A stretch of 64,000 nt of DNA from Solirubrobacter pauli (GCF_003633755.1 NZ_RBIL01000001.1:1039426-1103425); one strand, 5' to 3'; positions 35,646 to 44,132 are shown, counted from the first letter of the stretch. Notes: a model not told the origin generated them from the sequence alone. Translations and numbers: made by a program.

Positions 35646-36857
35646 TCAAAACTGAGCACGAGCGATCGCCCGGATCATCGTCCGGGCGATCGTCACCAGC
35701 TCGTCCGTCGAGACGTGCTCGTCCACGGCGTGGGCGAGCTCGATGCCGCGCGTGCCGACCATCACGGCCGGGATGCCGCGCGCGGTGAACAGGCGCATGT
35801 CGGCGCCCCACGGGACCCCCGCGAGCGGCGCGCTGCCGGTCTCGGCCGCGAGCGCGCCCTGCACGGTCTTCACCCACGGGTGCTCGGGGTCGGTCGTGCC
35901 GGGTGCGAACGCACCGCCTTCCCAGGTGAGCACGCAGCGCGGGAGGCCGTCGTCGAGGGCACGGTCGACGACCGCCTGCAGGTCGGCGCGCGCCTGGTCG
36001 AGGTCGGCGCCGACGGGCACGCCGAGCCGCCCCTCGAAGTGCAGCTGGTCCGGGACCATGCTCGACCACTCGCCCGCCCGGACCTGGCCGACGAGCAGCG
36101 GGTAGGGCAGCTCGAGATCGCGCATGAGGACGTTCTCGACGTTCGTGTTGACGGCGCGCTCGTGCTCGGCGAACGCAGCGTGGACCTTCACGTAGCGGTC
36201 GATCGCCGAGTGACCGGCGAGCCGCTCGGCCGCGTGCGCGGCGACGCCGCGGATCTCGCCCTTGAACGTGAGCGCGCCCGCCTGCGCGCAGACGACGCGC
36301 AGGCCGGTTGGCTCGGGGAGCAGCGCGGCGTCGAAGCGGTCGTCGCGCTCGAGCTCCGCGAACGTGCCGAGCCCGCCGTCCTCCTCGGACGGGACGGCCA
36401 TCAGCACGACCTCGGGGTGGTCGGTCTCGCGCAGCGCGAGCATGGCGTGCAAGGCGGCGATCACCGCGCCTTTCATGTCCACGCTGCCACGGCCGTGCAG
36501 CCGGCCGTCCTCGACGGCGCCCGACCACGGACCCAGCCGCCACGGCTCCGTGCCGGGCGAGACGACGTCCACGTGGCCGTTGAGCGCGATCCGGCCGGGC
36601 CGGGTGCCGGGGAGGCGGATCGTCAGGCCCCATAGCTCGTCGCGCGGCGCCTCCTCGCCCGGATGCTGCGGGTGCGTACGCAGCGCGGCCAGGTCGTGCT
36701 GGTGGAGGTCGGCTTCCAGACCGAGCGCGGCCGCCCGGTCGGCGAGCCACTCGAGCGCTTCCCGCTCGTCGCCCGTGACGCTCGGCACGCGCAAGAATCG
36801 CGCGGCGTCGCCGATCAGAGTGGATGTATCAAGCGCAGCAACGACCGACTCCTCCAT
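35646..36857 (-). CDS. M20 family metallopeptidase / ArgE-DapE type deacylase
   Basis: The product has 403 residues. Zinc ligands appear in LNGHVDVVSPGTEPW (HxD), GRGSVDMKGAVIAAL, VPSEEDGGLGTF (catalytic Glu) and a later GTRGIELAHAVDEHVS with the last His. A dimerisation domain occupies the middle. It removes an acyl or amino-terminal group from an amide substrate; ArgE-like, DapE-like or succinyl-diaminopimelate use cannot be told apart by sequence alone. Confidence 0.9.
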   Translation of the reverse strand: MEESVVAALDTSTLIGDAARFLRVPSVTGDEREALEWLADRAAALGLEADLHQHDLAALRTHPQHPGEEAPRDELWGLTIRLPGTRPGRIALNGHVDVVSPGTEPWRLGPWSGAVEDGRLHGRGSVDMKGAVIAALHAMLALRETDHPEVVLMAVPSEEDGGLGTFAELERDDRFDAALLPEPTGLRVVCAQAGALTFKGEIRGVAAHAAERLAGHSAIDRYVKVHAAFAEHERAVNTNVENVLMRDLELPYPLLVGQVRAGEWSSMVPDQLHFEGRLGVPVGADLDQARADLQAVVDRALDDGLPRCVLTWEGGAFAPGTTDPEHPWVKTVQGALAAETGSAPLAGVPWGADMRLFTARGIPAVMVGTRGIELAHAVDEHVSTDELVTIARTMIRAIARAQF

Positions 36858-36904
36858 GTGGCGAGCCTAGTACGTCCGTGGAGACCTGAACGATCGAGGA
36901 GGAC

Positions 36905-37468
36905 ATGGCGGCACCCACGAAGCAGATGATCGTCGCGATGGACCCGCCTCTCGTCACGGCCTCCGCGCTCGGCCTGTGCTTCGGTCGGCGCGCGGTGCTC
37001 TCGGGGATCGACCTCGCGGTCGCACCCGGCGAGGTGCACGGGGTGCTCGGGCCACGCGGGTGTGGGAAGAGCGTGCTGCTGGGGGTCTTCGCCGGCGCCC
37101 TGCAGCCGTCGACGGGCTCGGCCCGCGCGGACCGCGCGGTCCTGGTCGCCGAGGGCGGCGGCGCCTCCTTGGCGGTCGCCCGCGCGCTCGCGGGCGCGCC
37201 GCTCGTGCTGCTGATCGACGAGCCCGCCGACGGGTTCGACGCGGTCACGCGCACGGCCGTGCGCGAGCTCGTGGCGCGGCACGCCCGGCGCGGCGGCGCG
37301 GCGCTGTGGGCGACACGCCGCCTGGACTCGCTGCAGGGCGTGGCCAGAACCCTGACGTTGATGACCGACGGCCGCCCCCGCTACACCGGCTCCGTGGAGG
37401 CGCTGGCGCTGCGCGCGCTGGCGGAATCCGCCGCGGACGTCGCCGACCGGCTCCGGCACGCCGCGTAG
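36905..37468 (+). CDS. Reduced ABC-type ATPase domain protein
   Basis: The product has 187 residues. Walker [17 protein letters not shown] is followed after only ~30 residues by [31 protein letters not shown], which reads like a collapsed signature motif joined to Walker B. The Q-loop and the helical subdomain of normal ABC ATPases are missing. The usual H-loop His is replaced in [13 protein letters not shown]. No permease lies nearby. It may be a regulator or a decayed ATPase; the first is favoured by intact reading frame and Walker motifs. Confidence 0.72.
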   Translation: MAAPTKQMIVAMDPPLVTASALGLCFGRRAVLSGIDLAVAPGEVHGVLGPRGCGKSVLLGVFAGALQPSTGSARADRAVLVAEGGGASLAVARALAGAPLVLLIDEPADGFDAVTRTAVRELVARHARRGGAALWATRRLDSLQGVARTLTLMTDGRPRYTGSVEALALRALAESAADVADRLRHAA

Positions 37469-37537
37469 CTCTGATCAAAAGCCCAGGTTGTGGCGTGGTG
37501 ACAGTTTTCGTCGTCTCAGGCGTTAGTCTGAAAGACG

Positions 37538-38095
37538 GTGCTTAGTGACGCTGCTTCCACCAACGGTTTTGAGACGGACCTCGGCGCCCGCGTTCGGTCG
37601 CTGCGCCGGGAACGCGGGCTGACGCTCAAGGGCCTCGGCCGCCTGGCCGGGCTCTCGCATCCCTTCCTCTCGCAGGTCGAGCGTGGGCTCGCCCAGCCGA
37701 GCGTCGGCTCGATCGAGCGGATCGCCGCCGCGCTGGACGTGTCGGTCGCGCACCTGTGGGCCCCGCCGCGGCGCGGTGACGCGGTGCGCATCGTCCGCCA
37801 CGACGAAGGCACGGTCGACGAGCGCGCCGACGGCGTGTTCCGCGAGGTTCCGGGCGAGCCGGGCGAGCCGTCGCTGCGCGAGTGGACCGCCCGCGGCCGG
37901 CGCTGGCCCGCGGAGCCGTCGGTCACGCGCGGCGAGGTGGCGATCTACGTCGCCCGCGGCGCGGTCGAGGTCGACCTCGACGGCACGGTCCAGAAGCTCG
38001 AAGAGGGCGACACGCTGCGCTTCGACGGCACGATCCCGCACCGCCTGCGCCGCGCGGGCGGCACCAACACCCGCGCGCTGCTCGTCACCAGTTAA
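37538..38095 (+). CDS. XRE-family regulator with C-terminal cupin domain
   Basis: This 185-residue regulator has helix-turn-helix LGARVRSLRRERGLTLKGLGRLAGLSHPFLSQVERGLAQPSVGSIERIAAALDVS. A cupin domain (about 115-185) follows: GEVAIYVARGAVEVDLDGTVQKLEEGDTLRFDGTIPHRLR. Such proteins sense a small metabolite through the cupin barrel. It starts with GTG. Upstream, GTCTCAG (37513-37519) and CTGAAAGAC (37528-37536) form an imperfect inverted repeat, and TAGTCT lies eight bases before the start. Confidence 0.9.
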   Translation: MLSDAASTNGFETDLGARVRSLRRERGLTLKGLGRLAGLSHPFLSQVERGLAQPSVGSIERIAAALDVSVAHLWAPPRRGDAVRIVRHDEGTVDERADGVFREVPGEPGEPSLREWTARGRRWPAEPSVTRGEVAIYVARGAVEVDLDGTVQKLEEGDTLRFDGTIPHRLRRAGGTNTRALLVTS

Positions 38096-38110
38096 ACGTC
38101 CTGGACGTTT
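38094..38110. terminator. 17-base palindrome between convergent genes
   Basis: AAACGTCC (38094-38101), T, GGACGTTT (38103-38110) is a perfect palindrome that begins within the XRE gene stop TAA and is followed by ATTGCTTGG. As RNA it forms a seven-base-pair stem with a three-base loop and a weak T-rich tail. It may end rightward transcription. A protein-binding site is the alternative. Confidence 0.5.
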
Positions 38111-38123
38111 ATTGCTTGGTCAA

Positions 38124-38888
38124 CTACGGACGGTTGGCCAGGTCCGCGGGCGGGTCGCCGCCGCCGAGCAGGGTCTTGGCCGTGCGGCCGAGGGCGGCCA
38201 TCGCCGAGCCCAGCGGGCCGGGGCCGTAGCTCACGCGCGGGATGCCGAGGCGGGCCAGCTCGTCGAGCGTCGGGCCGTTGGCGCTGCCGAAGACCGAGAT
38301 CGGGCCGCGGATCTTGATCACGAGCTGCTCGAGCGTGGCGACGTCGCTCACGCCCGGGACGAAGATCACGTCCGCGCCGGCGGCGAGGTACGCGCGGGCG
38401 CGCGTCACGGCGTCCTCGAACTCGCCGCCGGTGAGGAAGACGTCGGTGCGCGCGTTGATCACGACCGGGACGCCCGCCGCCTCTCCGGCCGCGCGGGCGG
38501 CTCGGACGTTGGCGGCGTGCTCCTCGACCGGCTTGAGGGCGCCGGTGCCGTCGGAGTCCTCGAGGTTGCAGCCGACCGCGCCCGCGTCGATCGCGCGGGC
38601 GACCGTGGCGCCCGCATCCCCGAAGCCACGCTCGAGGTCGGCGGTCACGGGCAGCTCGACGGCGCGGGCGACGATCCCGACCGCGTCGATCATCTGGTCG
38701 AGCGGGATCTGCTCGCCGTCGCCGTATCCACGGGAGGCGGCGATCGACCAACTGGCGGTGGCGATCGCCTTCGCGCCGGCGTCGGCGACCACGCGGGCGC
38801 TCACGGCGTCCCAGGCGTTGACCAGCACCAGCGGCTCGGGCGCCGCGTGCAGGCGGCGCAGCTCTTCGGCTTTCTCTCGCTGCGTCAT
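38124..38888 (-). CDS. Isocitrate lyase / PEP mutase superfamily enzyme
   Basis: The product has 254 residues. Hallmarks of the PEP mutase/isocitrate lyase group are LVLVNAWDAVSARVVADAGAKAIATASWSIAASRGYGDG, LPVTADLERGFGD, GCNLEDSDG, VINARTD and FVPGVSD. This subgroup lacks the KKCGH loop of isocitrate lyase; members act as lyases or mutases on C-C or C-P bonds. The substrate is unknown. The stop side faces the XRE/cupin gene, and the start overlaps the methyltransferase stop. Confidence 0.86.
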   Translation of the reverse strand: MTQREKAEELRRLHAAPEPLVLVNAWDAVSARVVADAGAKAIATASWSIAASRGYGDGEQIPLDQMIDAVGIVARAVELPVTADLERGFGDAGATVARAIDAGAVGCNLEDSDGTGALKPVEEHAANVRAARAAGEAAGVPVVINARTDVFLTGGEFEDAVTRARAYLAAGADVIFVPGVSDVATLEQLVIKIRGPISVFGSANGPTLDELARLGIPRVSYGPGPLGSAMAALGRTAKTLLGGGDPPADLANRP

Positions 38889-39502
38889 GTCCGGGAGCCT
38901 CGCAGACGCATCCGGTGGATCGCGCCCTGGGGGATCTCCTTCGCCGGCCGGGTCTCGATCGCGAACGTCTCGGCCGCGTGCTCGAGGAACGGCCCGGCAG
39001 CCTTGCGGCCCGGGTCGGCGAGCCAGATCTCGCCGCGCTCGTCGATCAGCCGCGGGAGCAGCGGCAGCAGCGCGACGCCGTTGCGCGGCTCGTAGAGCAC
39101 GTCGCTCGCGAGCACGAGGTCCCACGGCGCGCGGGCGACGATGGCCTCGGGCGCACCCCAGTCGACGCACAGCGCCTCGAGCGTGAGCGCGTTGCGCTGC
39201 GCGTTGCGCTCGAGCAGGGTGATCGAGTCCGGCGCCCAGTCGGTCGCGGTGACGCGTCCCCCAGCGGCGGCCGCGGCGAGGCTCACGAGGCCGAGCCCGC
39301 ACCCGAGCTCCAGCGTCCGCGCGCCCCGCAGGGCACGGGCGGCGACCACGCGCGAGAGCGCCAGCGCGCTCGGCCACAGGTCCGCCCAGTACGGCAGGAA
39401 CTCGTCGTGCGCGAAGGCCTCCTCGCTGATCAGCGCCTCCGCGTCGCGGGGACGCAACAGCGCCAGGTCGCGACCCGCGACGCCCACCACTTCCTCCACC
39501 AA
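38885..39502 (-). CDS. Class I SAM-dependent methyltransferase (nicotinamide N-methyltransferase-like)
   Basis: The product has about 205 residues. The SAM motif is TLELGCGLGLVSLAAAAAGGRVTATDWAPDSITLLERNAQRN, followed by PWDLVLASDVLYEPRNGVALLPLLPRL, the DVLY pattern of the METTL21/NNMT-like family that methylates proteins or small amines. The start is uncertain: a TTG at 39502 is eight bases from GGGAGG; GTG codons at 39499 and 39511 are also in frame. The stop overlaps the PEP mutase-type start by four bases. Confidence 0.82.
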   Translation of the reverse strand: MVEEVVGVAGRDLALLRPRDAEALISEEAFAHDEFLPYWADLWPSALALSRVVAARALRGARTLELGCGLGLVSLAAAAAGGRVTATDWAPDSITLLERNAQRNALTLEALCVDWGAPEAIVARAPWDLVLASDVLYEPRNGVALLPLLPRLIDERGEIWLADPGRKAAGPFLEHAAETFAIETRPAKEIPQGAIHRMRLRGSRT

Positions 39503-39520
39503 GTCGTCCACCTCCCTAGC

Positions 39521-40498
39521 ATTGCGGAGATCACCGCTCCGCCACGTGTCACCAGCGTCGACGTCGCGCGCCGCGCCGGCGTCTCGCAGTCGACGGTCTC
39601 GCTCGTGCTCTCGGGCAAGGCCCGGGGCCGCATCTCCGCCCGGACCGAGGAGGCCGTGCGCGCCGCGGCCGCCGAGCTCGGCTACCGCCCGAACGTCGCC
39701 GCCCGCGCGCTGCGCACCGGTGTCGCCCGCAGCGTGGCGCTCGTCGTCCCGGACATCACGAACCCGTTCTTCGGCCGCGTGCTGCGCGGCGCCCAGCGCG
39801 CCGCCCAGGAGGCGAGCTACACCGTCGTGCTGGTCGACATCGGCAACAACCGCGCCTGGGAGGCCGCCTCGGTCGAGGCCCTGCTCGCGGGCCCCGCCGA
39901 CGGCCTGCTGCTGTTCGAGGCCGACCTCCCGCCCGGCACGAGCGAGCACGCCATCCAGATCGAGATGGCGCCCGGCGGCGAGTTCCCGGTCGTCCGGCTG
40001 GACGTCGAGGCCGGCGTCGACCACGCGCTGGACCACCTGCTCGAGCTGGGCCACACGAAGATCGGCCACGTCGCCTCGAACTTCGACGCCCCCACCTTCG
40101 ACCTGCGCGCGGCCCGCATCGCCGCCCGCCTCGGCCCCGTCCCGACCGTGATGGCGCCGTTCACCTTCGAAGGCGCGAAGGTCGCCGCCGCCGCCATGCT
40201 CGACGAGGACGTCACGGCCGTCTTCTGCGACGACGACATCCTCGCCGGCGGGCTCTACCTGGCCGCGCGCGAGCGCGGCGTCTCGATCCCCGGCGACCTC
40301 TCCGTCGTGGGCTTCGACGACCTCGACTTCGCGCGCGTGCTCGCCCCGCCGCTGACGACGGTCGCCGTGGACGCCGAGGGCCTGGGCGCGCTCGCGTTCT
40401 CGGCGCTGGCCGCCGACCTGGCGGGCGAGTCCGTCCCGCCCGAGCAGGTCATGCCGGTCTCGTTGACCGTGCGCGAGTCGACGGCACCGCCCGCCTGA
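39521..40498 (+). CDS. LacI-family transcriptional regulator without a canonical start codon
   Basis: About 325 residues are visible. The DNA-binding domain is VTSVDVARRAGVSQSTVSLVLSGKARGRISARTEEAVRAAAAELGYRPNVAARALRTG. A periplasmic-binding-like sensor follows (VALVVPDITNPFFGRVLRG ... VVGFDDLDFARVLAPPLTTV). No ATG, GTG or TTG occurs in frame between the upstream methyltransferase coding sequence and the helix-turn-helix. The nearest candidates are ATT at 39521 and ATC at 39530. TAGCAT (39517-39522) lies seven bases before the ATC. The coordinates use the ATT. Confidence 0.85.
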   Translation: MAEITAPPRVTSVDVARRAGVSQSTVSLVLSGKARGRISARTEEAVRAAAAELGYRPNVAARALRTGVARSVALVVPDITNPFFGRVLRGAQRAAQEASYTVVLVDIGNNRAWEAASVEALLAGPADGLLLFEADLPPGTSEHAIQIEMAPGGEFPVVRLDVEAGVDHALDHLLELGHTKIGHVASNFDAPTFDLRAARIAARLGPVPTVMAPFTFEGAKVAAAAMLDEDVTAVFCDDDILAGGLYLAARERGVSIPGDLSVVGFDDLDFARVLAPPLTTVAVDAEGLGALAFSALAADLAGESVPPEQVMPVSLTVRESTAPPA

Positions 40499-40550
40499 GG
40501 AGCACCCGACGGTCCGCCAGCGGCTCAAGTCTTAACGTTGTCCGCCGAAG

Positions 40551-40577
40551 TCATACGTATTATGCTCATTCGTATGA
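40551..40577 (+). promoter_or_regulatory. Inverted repeat and -10 box over the start of the secreted small protein
   Basis: TCATACG (40551-40557) and CGTATGA (40571-40577) are perfect reverse complements 13 bases apart. Between them lies TATTAT (40558-40563), a good -10 box, ten bases before the ATG at 40574, which sits in the right arm. A repressor binding here would block both transcription and the start site. Confidence 0.55.
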
Positions 40578-40951
40578 CGAAGATCCAGATGAAGCTCGCC
40601 GCCGTGGCGGGCGTGCTCGCGGTGTTCGCGGGCTCTGCGATCGCGAGCCCCGAGCCCGGCAGCACCAAGTCGGCGATCGTGGTGGCCGGCAGCGCCGCCA
40701 CGGACAGGGACGCACTCGCGAACGCGCACGAGGTCGCCGAGGCGACCGGTTCCGACCTGAAGGTCGTGAGGAGCAGCGCCGAGCAGCTCGGCGTGGTCCA
40801 CATGCTGGCCGCGCGGGGGTACGACAAGGTCGTGACCGTCGGTGTGGACCGGCGCACGGCGATCGCGCCGGTCGCGGGGAAGTACCCGCGCGTCCGCTTC
40901 GTCGCGGCCGAGGCCAATGGCCTCAGCGCGGCGATCAGCGGCGCGGTGTAG
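40574..40951 (+). CDS. Small exported protein with BMP-like segment
   Basis: This 125-residue protein has a signal peptide, MTKIQMKLAAVAGVLAVFAGSAIASPEPG. The mature part reads SAIVVAG, then LGVVHMLAARGYDKVVTVGVDRRTAIAPVAGKYPRVRFVAAEANG. The latter recalls one strand-helix-strand unit of BMP-type substrate-binding proteins (G-Y-D-x-V ... Y-P-x-V-x-F). The full BMP domain is about 300 residues, so this is a fragment or a reduced form. It starts inside an inverted repeat that may control it. Function is unknown. Confidence 0.65.
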   Translation: MTKIQMKLAAVAGVLAVFAGSAIASPEPGSTKSAIVVAGSAATDRDALANAHEVAEATGSDLKVVRSSAEQLGVVHMLAARGYDKVVTVGVDRRTAIAPVAGKYPRVRFVAAEANGLSAAISGAV

Positions 40952-40961
40952 CGCCTACGGC

Positions 40962-41180
40962 CTACTTGTAGCGGTAGACGATGCGCCCGCGGTTGAGGTC
41001 GTACGGGGAGACCTCGACCCGGACCTTGTCGCCCGGAAGGACGCGGATGCGGAACCGGCGCATCTTGCCGGCCAGGTGCGCGAGCAGCTCGTGGTCGTTC
41101 TCGAGCTTGACGCGGAACAGCAGGTTCGGGAGGGCTTCAGTGACCTCGCCGTCGATCTCCAGCTTTTGCTCTACTGCCAT
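40962..41180 (-). CDS. infA: Translation initiation factor IF-1
   Basis: The product has 72 residues. The S1/OB fold is [72 protein letters not shown] in pieces that match IF-1 throughout. It binds the ribosomal A site during initiation. Unlike many bacteria, no ribosomal protein genes lie beside it here. The ATG at 41180 follows GAAAGG. Transcription should start from the promoter near 41248-41274, leaving a leader of roughly 60 bases. Confidence 0.96.
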   Translation of the reverse strand: MAVEQKLEIDGEVTEALPNLLFRVKLENDHELLAHLAGKMRRFRIRVLPGDKVRVEVSPYDLNRGRIVYRYK

Positions 41181-41247
41181 AAACGCCTTTCGTGCGTGGT
41201 GAGGTGATGCGGGCGCGCGAAAGCGCGACTGCCGCGGGACACAGTCC

Positions 41248-41274
41248 ATTCTACCCCTCACATCCAGGCGTCAA
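41248..41274 (-). promoter_or_regulatory. infA promoter
   Basis: On the minus strand, TTGACG (41269-41274) and TAGAAT (41248-41253) are spaced by 15 bases, slightly tight. The predicted transcript has a ~60-base leader containing a small hairpin of alternating G and C around 41213-41228. The -35 box overlaps the first possible start of the divergent ogt gene. Confidence 0.6.
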
Positions 41275-41783
41275 TGCGCGTTTCACCGGTCATGCACGTC
41301 GCACTGCTCCCCAGCCCCGTCGGCCCGCTCCACGTGGGCGTCGAAGACGGGCACCTGACCGCCCTCTACACGGCCGAGCACCGGCTCTACGCCGCCGATG
41401 AGGCGCCACGGGACGAGACCTTCGGCGCGATCCGGCAGCAGCTCGACGAGTACTTCGCCGGCACGCGGCGGACGTTCGACCTGCCGCTGCACGAGCGCGG
41501 CACGCCCTTCGAGCGCGCGGTCTGGGCACGCTTGCGGGTCATCCCGTTCGGCGAGACCGTCACGTACGGCGAGATCGCGCGCGAGCTGGGCAGTGCGCCG
41601 CGAGCCGTGGGCCGCGCGAACGGCCGCAACGCCATCTCGATCATCGTCCCCTGCCACCGGGTGGTAGGCGCGAACGGCAGCCTGACCGGCTACGCGGGAG
41701 GTCTCCCGACGAAGCGGCAGCTGCTCGTTCACGAGAGCTTGTTCGCCGGGCGGCTATCCGAGCCGCCCGGCGTCGCGTTCTAA
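41274..41783 (+). CDS. ogt: Methylated-DNA-protein-cysteine methyltransferase
   Basis: The product has 169 residues. The suicide active site IIVPCHRVVG is intact, with GETVTYGEIARELGSAPRAVGRANGRN before it and GSLTGYAGGLPTKRQLLVHE after it. The enzyme removes alkyl groups from O6 of guanine in DNA. The start could also be the ATG at 41292 (MHVALLPSPVGPL), which fits the family N-terminus better and avoids the infA -35 box. Its stop overlaps the stop of the small zinc-ribbon gene. Confidence 0.93.
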   Translation: MRVSPVMHVALLPSPVGPLHVGVEDGHLTALYTAEHRLYAADEAPRDETFGAIRQQLDEYFAGTRRTFDLPLHERGTPFERAVWARLRVIPFGETVTYGEIARELGSAPRAVGRANGRNAISIIVPCHRVVGANGSLTGYAGGLPTKRQLLVHESLFAGRLSEPPGVAF

Positions 41784-41887
41784 CGAGGCGTGGCGTCGAG
41801 GGCGCCGCCGCAGTGGGGGCAACCTGCCCGCTCCGCAACGCGCGCCTCCGGCCACAGCCGAAGACAGCGAAGGCAAAGGATCCTCAT
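41780..41887 (-). CDS. 35-residue zinc-ribbon protein
   Basis: The frame encodes MRILCLRCLRLWPEARVAER followed by AGCPHCGGALDATPR, with two Cys-x-x-Cys pairs (C5/C8 and C23/C26) spaced as in a rubredoxin-type zinc ribbon. An excellent ribosome binding site, AAAGGAGG, ends five bases before the ATG. The stop overlaps the ogt stop from the other strand. It lies divergent from the glucan phosphorylase. Function is unknown; nucleic-acid or protein binding is possible. Confidence 0.62.
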   Translation of the reverse strand: MRILCLRCLRLWPEARVAERAGCPHCGGALDATPR

Positions 41888-41979
41888 TGATCCTCCTTTC
41901 ATCGAAGCTGAGTGCGCTCCATGGCGCTCGATCAGCACCTCCAAGCATATCGGCAGGCATATAGGGAACCTGAAGACCT

Positions 41980-44118
41980 ATGCTGGCCCACGTGCAAGCA
42001 GGCAGCCGCGACCTCGAGCGAGCGGCCCAGGCCCTCGCGACTCGTCTTCCAGACAGCCTGGGCGTCTTCGCCCGTCTCGCCTACAACTACCGCTGGGCTT
42101 GGGACCCGGACGGCCCCGACGTCTTCCGCGACATCGATCCCGAACGCTGGGAGAAGGTCGCCGAGAACCCCGTCAAGCAGCTGCAGGAGGCTGCGACTGA
42201 CCGGTTGACCGCGGCGGCGGCGAACACGGAGCTGCTCGCGCGGGCGGCCGCCGTGGAGGAGCGCGTGAGCGCCGACCTCAACCGCCCGGCCCACGACGGC
42301 CCCGCGTCCCCCGAGCGCCCGATCGCGTACTTCTCCGCCGAGTACGGCTTCCACGGCTCGTTCCCGATCTACTCGGGTGGCCTCGGCGCTCTCGCCGGCG
42401 ACATCCTCAAGGAGGCCTCCGACCGCGCCTGGCCGCTGGTCGCGATCGGCCTCCTGTACCGCAACGGCTACTTCCGGCAGCGGATCGACAACCGCGGCTG
42501 GCAGCACGAGTACTGGGTCGACACCGATCCGGACCGACTGCCCGCCGCGCTCGTCACCGACGACGCGGGCGAGCCGATCACGGTCTGCGTGACCGTCGGC
42601 ACCGAGGAGGTCGTCGCCCAGATCTGGCGGACCAACGTCGGCCGCATCCCGCTCTACCTCCTGGACGCCGACCGCCCGGAGAACTCCGAGTCCGCGCGCT
42701 GGATCACCTCGCGCCTGTACATCGGCGACGAGGACACGCGCCTCGCCCAGTACCTGCTGCTGGGCATCGGCGGCGTGCGCGCGCTCGAGGCGATGGACAT
42801 CGACCCGAGCATCGTGCACCTCAACGAGGGCCACGCGGCGTTCGCGTCGCTCGAGCTCGCCAAGCGCGAGTACAGCGGCAACGGGTCGCTGTCCGCCGCG
42901 CTCGAGATCGCCAAGCAGCGGACGATCTTCACGACGCACACGCCGGTCCCGGCCGGCAACGACACGTACCCGGCCTCGCAGGTCGAGAACGTGCTCGAGC
43001 ACATGGCCGGCACGCTGGGCGTCGACGCCGCGGAGATCATCAGCCTCGGCCGCACGAACCCGGCGGAGGCGGCCGAGCCGTTCGGCGTGACCCAGTTCGC
43101 GCTGCGCACGAGCCGGGCGGCCAACGGCGTCGCCAAGCGCCACGGCGAGGTCGCGCGCGAGATGTGGCAGGCGATGTGGCCCGACAAGGCCGTCGACGAC
43201 GTGCCGATCACCCACGTCACCAACGGCGTCCACATCCCGACGTGGCTCGGCAAGCCGGTCTGGAACCTGCTCAACCAGCACCTCGGCGAGGACTGGCTGG
43301 ACCGCGCGACCGACCCCGCGACCTGGGCGCCGGTCGACGACATCCCAGCCAAGGAGCTGTGGGAGGTCCGCCGCCAGCAGCGCGCCGAGCTGATCGAGTA
43401 CGTCCGCCATCGCGCCGTGGTCGACCGCCTGGCACGCGACGAACCGCGCCCGTACGCGGAGGCCGCCGCGAGCTTCGACCCGGACGTGCTGACCGTCGGC
43501 TTCGCCCGCCGTCTCGCCACGTACAAGCGCCTGAACCTGCTCCTGCAGGACGTCGAGCGCGCGATCCGCGTGGTCGGCGGTGACCGCCCGATCCAGGTGC
43601 TGCTGGCCGGCAAGGCGCACCCCCGCGACGACGCCGGCAAGTCGCTGGTGCAGGGCCTGTTCAGCATGAAGCACGCGCCGGGCTTCGCCGGCCGCGTCGC
43701 CTACCTCGACGACTACGACCTGCGGATGGCCGCCCACCTCGTGCGCGGCTGCGACGTGTGGATCAACCTCCCGCGTCCCCCGCTCGAGGCCTCCGGCACG
43801 TCCGGCATGAAGAACGCCGTCAACGGCGGCCTGCAACTGTCGGTGCTCGACGGCTGGTGGGCGGAGGGCTACGACGGCCACAACGGCTGGGCGCTCTCCG
43901 GCGACGTGGATCACGACCACGGCGCGCAGGACGCCCGCCACGCGCACGAGCTCTTCCGGCTGCTCGAGGAAGAGGTCGCGCCGGAGTTCTACAAGGCCAG
44001 CGGCGACGGCATCCCGCGCGACTGGGTCGCCCGCATCCGCCGCTCGCTGCGCACGCTCGGGCCCGAGTTCGGCGCCGGGCGCATGCTCGAGGACTACGAG
44101 CGCAAGGTCTACACCTAG
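41980..44118 (+). CDS. glgP: Alpha-glucan (glycogen) phosphorylase, GT35
   Basis: The product has 712 residues. The short form of the family is shown by an N-terminal DUF3417-like region (LGVFARLAYNYRWAWDPDG), then YFSAEYGFHGSFPIYSGGLGALAGDILKEASD, VHLNEGHAAFASLEL and the PLP-site region EASGTSGMKNAVNGGLQLSVLDGWWAEG. It releases glucose 1-phosphate from alpha-1,4-glucan by phosphorolysis. It could supply hexose phosphates to the pentose phosphate enzymes encoded at 13853-23172, although not co-transcribed with them. Confidence 0.94.
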   Translation: MLAHVQAGSRDLERAAQALATRLPDSLGVFARLAYNYRWAWDPDGPDVFRDIDPERWEKVAENPVKQLQEAATDRLTAAAANTELLARAAAVEERVSADLNRPAHDGPASPERPIAYFSAEYGFHGSFPIYSGGLGALAGDILKEASDRAWPLVAIGLLYRNGYFRQRIDNRGWQHEYWVDTDPDRLPAALVTDDAGEPITVCVTVGTEEVVAQIWRTNVGRIPLYLLDADRPENSESARWITSRLYIGDEDTRLAQYLLLGIGGVRALEAMDIDPSIVHLNEGHAAFASLELAKREYSGNGSLSAALEIAKQRTIFTTHTPVPAGNDTYPASQVENVLEHMAGTLGVDAAEIISLGRTNPAEAAEPFGVTQFALRTSRAANGVAKRHGEVAREMWQAMWPDKAVDDVPITHVTNGVHIPTWLGKPVWNLLNQHLGEDWLDRATDPATWAPVDDIPAKELWEVRRQQRAELIEYVRHRAVVDRLARDEPRPYAEAAASFDPDVLTVGFARRLATYKRLNLLLQDVERAIRVVGGDRPIQVLLAGKAHPRDDAGKSLVQGLFSMKHAPGFAGRVAYLDDYDLRMAAHLVRGCDVWINLPRPPLEASGTSGMKNAVNGGLQLSVLDGWWAEGYDGHNGWALSGDVDHDHGAQDARHAHELFRLLEEEVAPEFYKASGDGIPRDWVARIRRSLRTLGPEFGAGRMLEDYERKVYT

Positions 44119-44132
44119 CGGTGTCTCCCGGG

